NCBI RefSeq assembly: GCF_913774235.1
Contig: NZ_CAJYDW010000016.1
Span: 340,819-404,818, forward strand
DNA from: an uncultured Pseudomonas sp.
GTDB lineage: Bacteria > Pseudomonadota > Gammaproteobacteria > Pseudomonadales > Pseudomonadaceae
Length of the DNA stretch: 64,000 nt
Direction of reading: 5' to 3'
Of the stretch, positions 20,761 through 32,086 are shown piece by piece. Each line of letters opens with the position of its first letter. Position 1 is the stretch's first letter. The notes under the pieces were generated by a model, which did no database searches, was not told the origin of the DNA, and worked only from the letters and a program-made list of their open reading frames with translations. Both the position numbers and the translations under genes were made by a program.

Positions 20761-21786
20761 CTACTGTAGGTGCTGCTTGAGCAACTGGCCGGCCTGGGTC
20801 AGGGCGGCCTGGACCTCGGGTACCTTGGCCAGGGCGTTGAGCAGCCCGTAGTCATGGATCATGCCGTTGTAGCGTACCTGGACCACGTCGACGCCCGCGG
20901 CGTTGAGCTTGCGCGCATAAGCCTCGCCTTCGTCACGCAGCACGTCGTTCTCGGCGGTTTGCACCAGCGCCGGCGGCAGGCCCTTGAGCTGCGCTTCGCT
21001 GGCGCGCAGCGGCGAGGCGTAGACGTTGGCGCGGTCGGCTTCGCTGGTGGTGTAGTTGTCCCAGAACCACTTCATCATGTTGCGGGTGAGGAAGCGGCCT
21101 TCGGCATAGGTCTGGTAGGAGCCATTGTCGAAGCTGGCATCGGTCACCGGCCAGAACAGCACCTGGTAGCTCAGCTTGGGCGTGCCCTTGTCCTTGGCCA
21201 TCAGGCTGACCACCGCGGCCATGTTGCCGCCGACGCTGTTGCCGGCCACCGCCAGGCGACTGCCGTCGACCTCGATCTCCTTGCCATGCTCGGCGACCCA
21301 TTGGGTCGCGGCATAGGCCTGGTTGATGGCCACCGGGAAGTGGGCTTCCGGACTCGGGGTGTAGTTGACGAACACCGCCGTGGCGCCGGAGGCCACCACC
21401 AGGTCCCGCACCAGGCGCTGGTGGGTGGGGAAGTCGCCCAGCACCCAGCCGCCGCCGTGGAAGAACATGAAGGCCGGAGTCGTGCCCTTGGCGTTCGCCG
21501 GGCGGACGATGGTCAGGTCCAGCGGCTTGCCATCCACCTGGATGGTCTTCTGGCTGGTCTTGACCCCGGACAGGTCGACCTTGACGCTGGCCTGGGCGCC
21601 GGTCAGGACGGCGCGAGCGTCTTTCGGCGCCAGGGTTTCCAGGGGTTTGCCACCGCTGGCGTTCAGGCCGTCGACGAAGGCCTGGGTAGTGCGCTCCAGG
21701 TGCGGATCGGGCTGGGGCGCGGCGAAGGCGCTGCCCATGGCCAGGGTGAGGGTGGAAAGACCGAGCAGACGAGCGAAGGTGCGCAT
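20761..21786 (-). CDS. Secreted alpha/beta hydrolase (HSL-like esterase)
   Basis: Signal peptide; FFHGGGWVLGD oxyanion motif; GNSVGGN nucleophile motif; HDYGLLN. Confidence 0.9.
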   Translation of the reverse strand: MRTFARLLGLSTLTLAMGSAFAAPQPDPHLERTTQAFVDGLNASGGKPLETLAPKDARAVLTGAQASVKVDLSGVKTSQKTIQVDGKPLDLTIVRPANAKGTTPAFMFFHGGGWVLGDFPTHQRLVRDLVVASGATAVFVNYTPSPEAHFPVAINQAYAATQWVAEHGKEIEVDGSRLAVAGNSVGGNMAAVVSLMAKDKGTPKLSYQVLFWPVTDASFDNGSYQTYAEGRFLTRNMMKWFWDNYTTSEADRANVYASPLRASEAQLKGLPPALVQTAENDVLRDEGEAYARKLNAAGVDVVQVRYNGMIHDYGLLNALAKVPEVQAALTQAGQLLKQHLQ

Positions 21787-21848
21787 GACGGATGACTCCT
21801 CGAAGCTGAAGAGCGGGCGCCTCGCATGGAGGCGCTCGGTAGGGGCGC

Positions 21849-22265
21849 TTAGGCCAGGGTCAGACGCACGTCCACGTTGCCGCGGGTGGCGTTGGAGTAG
21901 GGGCAGACCTGGTGGGCTTTCTCGATCAGGTCTTCGGCCACGGCGCGGTCGACACCCGGCAGGCTGATGGTCAGCTCGACGTCCAGGGCGAAGCCGGTGG
22001 GGATCGGGCCGATGCCGACCTGGGCGGTCACGCTGACATCCGCCGGCACGGCGATCTTTTCCTTGGCACCAACGAACTTCAGGGCGCCGATGAAGCAGGC
22101 CGAGTAGCCGGCGGCGAAGAGTTGCTCGGGGTTGGTCCCCGCACCACCGGCGCCCCCCAGTTCCTTGGGCGTGGACAGCTGGACATCCAGGGCCTTGTCG
22201 CTGGCGATGGAACGGCCGTCACGGCCACCGGTGCTGGTTGCGGAAGCGGTATAGAGGATGTTCAT
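21849..22265 (-). CDS. ohr: Organic hydroperoxide resistance protein
   Basis: [35 protein letters not shown]...[19 protein letters not shown]...[16 protein letters not shown] (both Ohr cysteines). Confidence 0.96.
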   Translation of the reverse strand: MNILYTASATSTGGRDGRSIASDKALDVQLSTPKELGGAGGAGTNPEQLFAAGYSACFIGALKFVGAKEKIAVPADVSVTAQVGIGPIPTGFALDVELTISLPGVDRAVAEDLIEKAHQVCPYSNATRGNVDVRLTLA

Positions 22266-22283
22266 GGCGTGCTCCTGGTTAAG

Positions 22284-22365
22284 TATCGCGATAACTGTCT
22301 GGTCGGGACTCGCCGAGAGAGAAGGCCCGGGTACGGATTTAAGTTATCGCGATATTCGTTATCGC
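22284..22365. promoter_or_regulatory. Candidate OhrR operator region
   Basis: Palindrome TATCGCGATA at 22284-22293 and 22345-22354, plus adjacent half-site TTATCGCA; between ohrR and ohr. Confidence 0.6.
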
Positions 22366-22408
22366 ACAAATATATTCCGAAGGAGGTGACCAACGGTCGT
22401 TCACGCTC

Positions 22409-22843
22409 TCAACGCTCCAGCTTGGCGCGCAGGGCGGTGAGATGTTCCCGCAGCTCGGTCATCTCCTGGTCGCCCAGGGCGCAGTAGCTGCCGATGGTGC
22501 CGTTGATGTCGCGGGCCCGTTCGCGCAGGGCGCGGCCCGCCGGGGTGAGTTCGATGGACAGGTTGCGCTCGTCGTCGACGTTGCGTTGGCGGGTCACGTA
22601 GCCCTCGGCTTCCAGGCGCTTGAGCACCGGGGTGAGGGCGCCGGAGTCCTGGTGCAGTCGGCGAGCCAGTTCCTTGAGCGGCAAGCGGTCGTTTTCCCAC
22701 AGCACCAACATCATCAGGTACTGCGGATAGGTCAGGCCCACTTCTTCGAGCAGCGGCTTGTACACCTTGGTCATCGCCAGCGAGGTGGAGTAGAGGGCGA
22801 AGCACAGCTGCTGATCGAGTAGGAGGGGATCTTTGGTACTCAT
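22409..22843 (-). CDS. ohrR: MarR-family organic peroxide sensor
   Basis: LLDQQLCFALYSTSLAMTKVYKPLLEEVGLTYPQYLMMLVLWE with N-terminal Cys; directly upstream of ohr. Confidence 0.93.
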   Translation of the reverse strand: MSTKDPLLLDQQLCFALYSTSLAMTKVYKPLLEEVGLTYPQYLMMLVLWENDRLPLKELARRLHQDSGALTPVLKRLEAEGYVTRQRNVDDERNLSIELTPAGRALRERARDINGTIGSYCALGDQEMTELREHLTALRAKLER

Positions 22844-22930
22844 GGTGGCCTCGCCCTGGCAAATGAGAAGTGATTCTACCCCGAGCCTTTGGGTAGCATG
22901 GCCCTTTCGCTATCAGACCCCAGGGTTTTA

Positions 22931-24451
<1,521 letters not shown>

Positions 24452-24522
24452 CGCCCCTTCAAGTTTCGTCAGGGCAGCCCGATAACGTCCAGACCAAGTC
24501 ATGCTCGGACGGGGAGGGCTTC

Positions 24523-25263
24523 GTGACAAGCAAACTCCTGAGATATCTGCTTTTCGGTCTGGTGCTGGTCTGCACGGGCGGCCGTGCGGCCGCCTTGCAG
24601 GTGGTGACCGAGGACTATCCGCCCTTCAGCCAAGTCCAGCCGGATGGCCGGGTGACCGGATTTTCGATCGAGCTGGTGCGGTCGCTGCTGGCCCGTGCCG
24701 GGCTGGTCACCGAGCCCCAGGTCATGCCCTGGGCCCGAGCCTTCGCCCAGGCCCAGAGCGGGCCCGACGTCCTGATCTTTTCCATGGCGCGTCTGCCCGA
24801 GCGAGAGGCGCTGTTCAATTGGGTGGCACCTCTTACCGAAACCAATCTCTGTCTGTTCAGCTGGCGAGGTCGCATTCGGCCCTTGGCCAGCCTGGAGGCG
24901 GCCCGTGGCCTGCAGATCGCCACGGTCAATGGTGATGCCGGTGAACGCATCCTGGTGGAGCAGGGCTTCGTCATCGGCCGCGACTTGCAATCCAGCGCGC
25001 ACTACAGCCTCAACCTGGAGAAGCTGCGAGCCGGGCGGGTCGATCTATGGATCGCCAATCGGGCCATGGTCAATCACATGGCCCGGCAGGCGGGCTACGA
25101 TCCTCGGCGCGATCTGGTGCAGGTCTATTGTGCACCGCCCTATACTCTCTACCTGGCGGCCAGCCTGGGTACCTCTCCCGAGGTGCTGGCGCGGCTCCGG
25201 GCAGCCTTCGCGACCCTGCAGCAGGACGGCACGCTGGCCGAACTCCAGCGCCGCTGGCTATGA
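24523..25263 (+). CDS. Periplasmic substrate-binding protein (amino-acid type)
   Basis: Signal peptide; LQVVTEDYPPFSQVQPDGRVTGFSIELV...MPWARAFAQA. Confidence 0.88.
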   Translation: MTSKLLRYLLFGLVLVCTGGRAAALQVVTEDYPPFSQVQPDGRVTGFSIELVRSLLARAGLVTEPQVMPWARAFAQAQSGPDVLIFSMARLPEREALFNWVAPLTETNLCLFSWRGRIRPLASLEAARGLQIATVNGDAGERILVEQGFVIGRDLQSSAHYSLNLEKLRAGRVDLWIANRAMVNHMARQAGYDPRRDLVQVYCAPPYTLYLAASLGTSPEVLARLRAAFATLQQDGTLAELQRRWL

Positions 25264-27128
25264 GTGGCGTCCTGAGGCGCCGCTCGCTCGGTAACCGCCT
25301 GGCGCTGCTGATGGTGCTGTTCTGCCTGCTGTTCTCCGTGCTCACGGCGGGACTGCGCACCTGGAATATCTGGGAGCAGAATCGCCTCAGCATGGATGCC
25401 GAGCTGCAATTGCTGGAGCAGGTGTATCAGTCGACCCTGGCCAAGGCCATCTGGGAGCTGGACAAGCCCGCGGTGCAGGCGCATCTGGATGGCGCGCTGC
25501 GCATCCCCTCGGTCGGCCGCATCGAGCTGCGTCTCGCCGGTCATGGCGAGGAGCCGGAGGTCCAATCCCGTCAGCGGGCCGACTGGGCGCCCTCTAGCCT
25601 GGCACCGAGCCGGTACTGCGAGCTGGTCTACAGCCCCTATCCCGGTGGTCGCGAGGTACTCGGCGAACTCCTCATCCAGGGCAGCGAACCCCTGCTCTGG
25701 CGCGAGTTGCGCGACAGCGTGGCCGGCACCCTGCTAACCCAGCTCGTGCTCGCCCTGCTGCTCGCCGGCCTGGTCAGCCTGGCGTTCAATCGGCTGGTGA
25801 CCCTGCATGTCCGCCGGATCGCCCGCCACCTCTCGCGGCTGTCGGCCGCCACCCTCGCCGAACCCCTCCGCCTGCAGCGACCCGCCCGGCAGGACGAACT
25901 GGATCTACTGGTGAGCGGTATCAATGCGCTGCAGGGCAACCTGGCGGACCACCTCGCCCGGCAGCATCGGCAGGAAGAGGAACTGGCCGCGCACCGTGAT
26001 CGCCTGGCGGACCGGGTTCGCGAGCGTACGGCAGAGCTCGAGGCGCTGGCGACGGCGCAGCAAATCATCCTCGGGCTGTCCAACCAACTGATCCATGCCC
26101 CTTACGAACGCTTCGATCAGCATTGCCAGCTCTGCCTGCGGGAGGTGGCGCAACGCCTGCGCGCGCGTCAGGCCTGCTGGTTCAAGCGCCATGCTCAGGA
26201 TGCGCCCTATCGGCTGTACCAGAGCTGGTCCGCCGAGGCCGAGCCGGCCCAGGGCCTGATGACCCTGCCGACCGCTTGCGCTCAGGTGCTGGAGGCCCGG
26301 CTGGAACCCGAGGTGCCTTACACCTTCGCCACGCGCGAGGCGCTCGTGACCGCCTTCGGCGACGCCGCCGAGCCCCTGTTGGCCCTGGGTAACCAGGCCC
26401 TGGCGCTGGTCCACCTGCGGATCGCCGACGACGAATACGGCTTGCTGCTCTTCGGCTGTGCCCTGGGAGGCGAATGGCGCACCGACGAGCGTGCCCTGAT
26501 CAACATGACCACCCAGCTGCTGCTGCATGCGTCCCACCACCAGGCGCAATTGCGCGATGTGCTGGCCTCCCAGGCGGCGCTGCGCAGTGCCAATGCGCGG
26601 CTGGAAGAGCTGTCGCTCAGCGATCCCCTCACGGGCCTGGCCAACCGCCGCTGCTTCGATGAAGCCGAGCACCAGGAGTTTCGCCGCGCGCGCCGCTCCG
26701 GGCTGGCGCTCTCGCTGCTGCTCTGCGATATCGACTTCTTCAAGCGCTACAACGATACCTACGGACATGCCCAGGGCGACCTCTGCCTGCAGCGGGTGGC
26801 GGCCGCCATGCGGCAGGTCGTTACCCGCTCCGGTGATCTGGTGGCGCGAATCGGCGGCGAGGAATTCGCGGTCTTGCTGCCCGCGACCGATCTGGCGGGC
26901 GCCGGTGAGATGGCCGAGCGCCTGCGTCGAGCCGTGAGCGCGCTGGAGATCGTCCATGCCGGCTCGGAGATCGCCGACTATGTCACCCTGAGCATCGGCT
27001 ACGCCTCGCTGAGCGCCGAGATGCCGGATTTCGCCGCCCTCATGGAGCAGGCCGACCGTGCGCTCTACCGCGCCAAGAGCCTGGGCCGCCAGCGCAGTTG
27101 TCAGTTGCAGGAGGAGCCACCGTTATGA
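25260..27128 (+). CDS. Membrane diguanylate cyclase (GGDEF domain, GGEEF active site)
   Basis: N-terminal TM and sensor region; DPLTGLANRRCFDE...RSGDLVARIGGEEFAVLLP with RxxD I-site; ATGA overlap with upstream SBP gene. Confidence 0.92.
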   Translation: MSGVLRRRSLGNRLALLMVLFCLLFSVLTAGLRTWNIWEQNRLSMDAELQLLEQVYQSTLAKAIWELDKPAVQAHLDGALRIPSVGRIELRLAGHGEEPEVQSRQRADWAPSSLAPSRYCELVYSPYPGGREVLGELLIQGSEPLLWRELRDSVAGTLLTQLVLALLLAGLVSLAFNRLVTLHVRRIARHLSRLSAATLAEPLRLQRPARQDELDLLVSGINALQGNLADHLARQHRQEEELAAHRDRLADRVRERTAELEALATAQQIILGLSNQLIHAPYERFDQHCQLCLREVAQRLRARQACWFKRHAQDAPYRLYQSWSAEAEPAQGLMTLPTACAQVLEARLEPEVPYTFATREALVTAFGDAAEPLLALGNQALALVHLRIADDEYGLLLFGCALGGEWRTDERALINMTTQLLLHASHHQAQLRDVLASQAALRSANARLEELSLSDPLTGLANRRCFDEAEHQEFRRARRSGLALSLLLCDIDFFKRYNDTYGHAQGDLCLQRVAAAMRQVVTRSGDLVARIGGEEFAVLLPATDLAGAGEMAERLRRAVSALEIVHAGSEIADYVTLSIGYASLSAEMPDFAALMEQADRALYRAKSLGRQRSCQLQEEPPL

Positions 27129-27862
27129 AGCATCGTCTGCTGCTGTTGGCCATGCTGTCAGCCCTGCTGGGTCAGGGCGTGGAGGCCGCCACGGTCCGCG
27201 CCGTGACCGAAGAGACTTCCTTTACCTGGAGCGTCGACGGTCGGGTAGAGGGGCCGGCCGCCGCGGTGGTGGAGCGCACCCTGGCGCTGGCGGGCATCGC
27301 CGACTACCGCATGGAACTCTACCCCTGGGCCCGCGCCTATGACCTGGCATTGCACGAACCGGGAGTATTGATCTATCTCATCGCCCGTACCCCGGCCCGT
27401 GAGGCACAGTTCCAGTGGGTCGGGGAGGTCATGCGCCTGCGCTACTATTTCTATCGGCTGGCCAGTCGTGACGACGTGCGTATCGAGCGGCTCGAGGATG
27501 CGCGTGCCTATCGTATCGGGGTGCTGCGCGATGACGTGCGCCACCAGTACCTGCAGACGCTCGGCTTCCAGCGCCTGGTGGTGTCGGGCCAGCAGAAGGA
27601 CAACTTCAGCCGCCTGCTCAACGGCCAGGTGGACGCCTTGCTGCTGCCGGAGAAGGATGCCAGCCACTTCTGCCAGGACGCGGCCAGCACCTGCCCGGGA
27701 TTGCGCCGTCTCGCCGTCCTGGAGGATCTCGATACCCCGCTGTACATGGCGTTCAGCCCGACCACGCCGGCGCCCTTGGTGGCGCGATTGCGCGAGGCGT
27801 TCGCGCAGCTCAAGGCCAGCGGCGAGCTCGCCCGGCTGCTGGAGCAGTCGGGCGAGCGCTAG
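27125..27862 (+). CDS. Second periplasmic substrate-binding protein
   Basis: Signal peptide; YPWARAYDLALHEPGVLIYLIARTPAREAQFQWVGEV parallels the first SBP; overlaps DGC stop. Confidence 0.85.
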   Translation: MKHRLLLLAMLSALLGQGVEAATVRAVTEETSFTWSVDGRVEGPAAAVVERTLALAGIADYRMELYPWARAYDLALHEPGVLIYLIARTPAREAQFQWVGEVMRLRYYFYRLASRDDVRIERLEDARAYRIGVLRDDVRHQYLQTLGFQRLVVSGQQKDNFSRLLNGQVDALLLPEKDASHFCQDAASTCPGLRRLAVLEDLDTPLYMAFSPTTPAPLVARLREAFAQLKASGELARLLEQSGER

Positions 27863-27865
27863 CCC

Positions 27866-29590
27866 TCAGCGCAGCACGTTGGTCTTGGCCAGGTCCAGCA
27901 CCTCGCTGCCGCGCCCGCTCATCACCGCGCGCAGCATGTAGAGGCTGAAGCCCTTGGCCTGGGCCGCCTCGATCTTCGGCGGCAGCGACAGCTCCTGTTT
28001 GGCGATGCGCACGTCCACCAGTGCCGGCCCGGGGTGGGCGAAGGCTTCCGCCAGGGTGGCGTCCAGCCGGCTGGCTGACTCTACCTTCCAGCCGCGCACG
28101 CCGCAGGCCTCGGCCACCTGGGCGAAGTCGACGGCGGCAAGATCCGTGGTCTCGTCGAGCATGCCGGCGGCCTTCATCTCCATGGCGACGAAGCCCAGGG
28201 TGGCGTTGTCGTAGACGATCACCTTGACCGGGAGCTTCTCGCTGGCCAGGGTCGCCAATTCGCCGAGCAGCATGGACAGCCCGCCGTCACCGGCGAGGGC
28301 CACCACCTGGCGACCGGGGAAGGCCGCCTGCAGACCCATGGCCTGGGGCAGGGCATTGGCCATGGAGCCATGGCTGAAGGAGCCGGCCAGCTTGCGCTCG
28401 AAATTCATCGCCAGGTAGCGCGCCGCCCAGACGGTGGGGGTGCCGACGTCGCAGGTGAAGAGGGCGTCCGGCGCGGCCAGTTCGCTGACGCGGGTGGTGA
28501 GGTATTGCGGATGCAGCGGCTCACCGTCGGCGGTGGCGGTGGCCAGTTCGTCCAGCTCGGCGCGGGTCTTGCGGTAGTGCTGCTGGGCCTTTTCCAGGAA
28601 GCGGCTGTGGCCATTGGGTTGGAGTCGCGGCAACAGGGCGTCGAGGGTGGCGCGGACATCGCCGACCAAGCCCTTGAGCAATGGGGTACGCACGCCCAGG
28701 TGCGCGCCGCGCAGATCGATCTGCACCACCCGGCCATGATCCGGGAAGAAGTTACGATAGGGGAAGTTGCTGCCCAGCATCAGCAGCAGGTCGCATTCCT
28801 TGAGCGCGTGATAGCCGGAGGAAAAGCCGATCAGTCCGGTCATACCCACGCCATAGGGGTTGGAGTATTCGATATGGGCCTTGCCGCGCAGGGCATGGAC
28901 CACCGGGGCCTGCAGGCGCTCGGCCAGGGCCACCACCTGGGCATGGGCACCGGCGCAACCGGCGCCGCAGAGCAGGGTGATGCGCTTTTCCCCAGCCAGC
29001 AATTCGGCCAGGGCGTCCAGCTCGGCCTCCGGCGGCACCACCACCGGGCGTACCGGCTCGCTCCATTGCACGGTCTTGGTCGGCGCCTCGGCCAGGGCCA
29101 CGTCGCCGGAGATCACCACCACCGACACCGAGCGATTGAGGATGGCCGAGCGCATGGCGGTCTCGAGGATGCGCGGCAGCTGCTCGGGGTGGGAGACCAC
29201 TTCGCAGTAGTCGCTGCAGTCGCGGAACAGCCGCTCCGGGTGGGTCTCCTGGAAGTAGCCCAGGCCGATCTCGCTGGACGGGATCTGGGCGGCGATGGCC
29301 AGGACGGGCGCGCCGCTGCGCTGGGCGTCGAACAGGCCGTTGATCAGGTGCAGGTTGCCCGGGCCGCAGGAGCCGGCGCAGACGCTGAGGCGACCGCTGA
29401 TGTCGGCGGCGGCGCTGGCGGCGAAGGCCGCGGCTTCTTCATGCCGCACGCCGCGCCAGCGGATGCGCTCGCGCTTGCGCAGGCTTTCGGTGAGGCCGTT
29501 GAGCGAATCGCCCGGCAGGCCCCAGATGGTCTCCACGCCGGCAGCTTCGAGGGTGGCGACGAGCAGATCGGCAACGGTTTTCACAGCCAT
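27866..29590 (-). CDS. poxB: Pyruvate dehydrogenase (quinone), ThDP-dependent
   Basis: MAVKTVADLLVATLEAAGVETIWGLPGDSLNGLTESLRK; ThDP domain GDGGLSMLLGELATL...VKVIVYDNATLGFVAMEM. Confidence 0.92.
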   Translation of the reverse strand: MAVKTVADLLVATLEAAGVETIWGLPGDSLNGLTESLRKRERIRWRGVRHEEAAAFAASAAADISGRLSVCAGSCGPGNLHLINGLFDAQRSGAPVLAIAAQIPSSEIGLGYFQETHPERLFRDCSDYCEVVSHPEQLPRILETAMRSAILNRSVSVVVISGDVALAEAPTKTVQWSEPVRPVVVPPEAELDALAELLAGEKRITLLCGAGCAGAHAQVVALAERLQAPVVHALRGKAHIEYSNPYGVGMTGLIGFSSGYHALKECDLLLMLGSNFPYRNFFPDHGRVVQIDLRGAHLGVRTPLLKGLVGDVRATLDALLPRLQPNGHSRFLEKAQQHYRKTRAELDELATATADGEPLHPQYLTTRVSELAAPDALFTCDVGTPTVWAARYLAMNFERKLAGSFSHGSMANALPQAMGLQAAFPGRQVVALAGDGGLSMLLGELATLASEKLPVKVIVYDNATLGFVAMEMKAAGMLDETTDLAAVDFAQVAEACGVRGWKVESASRLDATLAEAFAHPGPALVDVRIAKQELSLPPKIEAAQAKGFSLYMLRAVMSGRGSEVLDLAKTNVLR

Positions 29591-29783
29591 GACAGGATCT
29601 CCAGACAAGGGGGATGGGAGAGGGCAAAGCCGCTTGGCAGAGGTCTTGTTGTGTTCCCTTGGGCCGGGAAGCGGTACGGAAGTTCGCGACCGTCTCGCCG
29701 TTTCGCCCGGTGAACGGTCGGCGCGAAGCCTGGGCGGGCGGCGATAATCGCGCTCGGTTCTTCAGCGACAAGGAACGTCTCTC

Positions 29784-30188
29784 GTGCTCGCCGCCTACCT
29801 CAGCGGGTTTTCCGCCTTCCTGCTCTATCTGCTGCTGTCCCTGGCCCTGCTCGGGCTGTTCTGCGTGCTCTACGCCTGGCTCACGCCCCATCGCGAATGG
29901 CAACTGATCCGCGCCAACGTGCCGGCGGCGGCCCTGGCCTTCGGTGGCAGCCTGCTCGGCTTCGTGCTGCCGCTGGCCGGCGCCATGCGCGTGGCGGTGA
30001 GCCTGACCGACTTCCTCATCTGGGCGCTCATCGCCCTGGTCACCCAGTTGCTGGCCTTCCAACTGCTGCGCCTGGGCCTGCCCGGGCTACCGCAGCGGCT
30101 GGCGGCCAACGAGATGGCCAGTGGCATCCTCGCCGCCTGCTTCGCCATTGCCGTGGGCGTGCTCAACGCGGCCGCCATCACCGGTTGA
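29784..30188 (+). CDS. DUF350 (YjfL-like) membrane protein
   Basis: 134 aa, four TM segments, VPAAALAFGGSLLGFVLPLAGAM; upstream of DUF1190 and GspS-like genes. Confidence 0.8.
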   Translation: MLAAYLSGFSAFLLYLLLSLALLGLFCVLYAWLTPHREWQLIRANVPAAALAFGGSLLGFVLPLAGAMRVAVSLTDFLIWALIALVTQLLAFQLLRLGLPGLPQRLAANEMASGILAACFAIAVGVLNAAAITG

Positions 30189-30197
30189 GGGCGAGCC

Positions 30198-30742
30198 ATG
30201 AAACGCAGCCAAGCCCTCAAGCTGGTGCTCATCGGCGCCCCGGTGCTGACCCTGGCCTGGTGCACCAGCCGGCCCACCACCGGCTACACCTATGCGACGG
30301 CCGAGCAATGCACCCGGGACGGGGTGTTCAGCAATACCGTCTGCGCCCGCGAATACGCCAATGCTCGTAGCGCCCACGCCCTGCAGGCACCTCGCTACGT
30401 CCAGCCAGGCGATTGCGAGGCGGATTTCGGCGTGGGTGGGTGCGAAGGGCCGCAACCCTACTACACGCCACGGATGTCCGGCTTTCTGATCAATCGTGAA
30501 CCGGCTGCCGGTTCCAACGTACCGGACGGGACCTGGCTCACGACCGTCGCTACGACAGTCGACCGCTCTACCGTTCCCTGGATAATCCGGGCACCTGGCG
30601 TACTGGCAGCAACGTCGCCGTGGCCGATCGCAGCGGGCGGGTCGCGGTGGATCGCGCTGCTCAGACGGTGGACACTGGGCGTTTCGTCAGCCGTGGCGGC
30701 TTCGGCCAGGCCGCCGCGGCCCGCGCCAGCAGCGGAGGCTAG
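30198..30742 (+). pseudogene. DUF1190 (YjfM/YgiB-like) protein, frameshifted
   Basis: N-terminal frame MKRSQALKLVLIGAP...YYTPRMSGFLINREP...VPDGTW; the expected C-terminus AHDRRYDSRPLYRSLDNPGTWRTGSNVAVADRSGRVAVDRAAQTVDTGRFVSRGGFGQAAAARASSGG* is in another frame (30536-30742). Confidence 0.85.
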
Positions 30743-30744
30743 CC

Positions 30745-31899
30745 ATGCAGCGCCTCTCCTTCGCCGAACGCCCCGACTGGCGCCAGCAGGCCGAAGCCCT
30801 GGGCTTCGCCTTCCATACCTTCGACGGCGAGCCCTACTGGGGCGAGACCGCGGCCTATCGCTTCAGCCTGCGCCAGATCGAGGACGACATTGAGGCGCCC
30901 ACCGCCGAGCTGCACCAGCTGTGCCTGGCGCTGGTGGACCTGATCGTCGAGCGCGAGGAGCTGCTGGAGCGGCTGCACATCCCGCGCTTCTTCTGGGAGC
31001 ACCTGCGTATCAGCTGGCGCCGGCGCGAGCCCTCGCTCTATGGCCGGATGGATTTCTGCTACAGCGGCCAGGGCCCGGCCAAGCTGTTCGAACTCAACTA
31101 CGACACCCCCACCGCGCTCTACGAAGCGGCCTATTTCCAGTGGTTGTGGCTGGAGCAGCAGCGTGAGCGTGGCGTCCTGCCGCCCGCCGCCGACCAGTAC
31201 AACCTGATTCAGGAGCGGCTGATCGAGACCCTGGCGGAACTGGGCGTCCCGCAGCCGCTGTACCTGGCGGCGGTGCGCGATTCCCTGGAGGATCGCGGCA
31301 CCGTCGACTACCTGCGCGACTGCGCTGTCCAGGCTGGCCTGGATACCCGTTCCCTCGCCATCGAGGACATCGGCCTGGAGCGCTCGGGCACCTTCGTCGA
31401 TCTGAATGGCCATTCCATCTTCAGCCTGTTCAAGCTCTATCCCTGGGAGCAACTGCTGGAAGACCCCTTCGGCGCGGCCATTCCGGCCAGCGGTACCCGC
31501 TTCGTCGAACCGCCCTGGAAGGCGCTGCTGAGCAACAAGGGCACCCTGGCGCTGCTCTGGGAGCAGCATCCGGGGCATCCCAACCTGCTGCCGACCTATT
31601 TCGATGCCCGCCCGAGCGCCCATCTGGCAGCGGGCTGGGTGCGCAAGCCGTTGTTCTCCCGCGAAGGTGCCAACGTCAGCCTGCACACCGCCGATGGTCG
31701 TCGGGCCGCGGTGGCCGGCCCCTATGGCGGGGCGACCATTCGCCAGGCCTGCCACCCGCTACCCTGTTTCGACGGTCACTACCCGGTACTGGGCAGTTGG
31801 GTGGTGGGTGACCGCGCCTGCGGTCTGGGCATTCGCGAGGATAGGTCGCTGATCACCCAGGACAGCTCGCGCTTTCTGCCGCATTTCATCCTTGACTGA
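30745..31899 (+). CDS. Glutathionylspermidine synthase-like ATP-grasp protein (YjfC family)
   Basis: MQRLSFAERPDWRQQAEALGFAFHTFDGEPYWGETAAYRFS; GRMDFCYSGQGPAKLFELNYDTPTALYEAAYFQW. Confidence 0.92.
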   Translation: MQRLSFAERPDWRQQAEALGFAFHTFDGEPYWGETAAYRFSLRQIEDDIEAPTAELHQLCLALVDLIVEREELLERLHIPRFFWEHLRISWRRREPSLYGRMDFCYSGQGPAKLFELNYDTPTALYEAAYFQWLWLEQQRERGVLPPAADQYNLIQERLIETLAELGVPQPLYLAAVRDSLEDRGTVDYLRDCAVQAGLDTRSLAIEDIGLERSGTFVDLNGHSIFSLFKLYPWEQLLEDPFGAAIPASGTRFVEPPWKALLSNKGTLALLWEQHPGHPNLLPTYFDARPSAHLAAGWVRKPLFSREGANVSLHTADGRRAAVAGPYGGATIRQACHPLPCFDGHYPVLGSWVVGDRACGLGIREDRSLITQDSSRFLPHFILD

Positions 31900-31956
31900 G
31901 AACTGGATCGCCGCGGCGTGCAGCTGGGCTGTCTGACCCAGGAGTTCAGCTAATTC

Positions 31957-32035
31957 CGTATTGAAATCGATACGTTGTATTTAAATCGATACGTTTAAAG
32001 GGGGCTGGGCACCCCGGTGTAATGATTTCGCTACA
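31957..32035 (+). promoter_or_regulatory. Three candidate 18-bp GcsR/TyrR-type sites upstream of gcvH
   Basis: CGTATTGAAATCGATACG (31957-31974), TGTATTTAAATCGATACG (31976-31993), TGTAATGATTTCGCTACA (32018-32035), all dyads of form (T/C)GTA-N10-TAC(G/A). Confidence 0.65.
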
Positions 32036-32086
32036 GCCCCTGACTGGGGTATAGGATAAACCCTTGATATAGCTAGGTTTTGCTCC

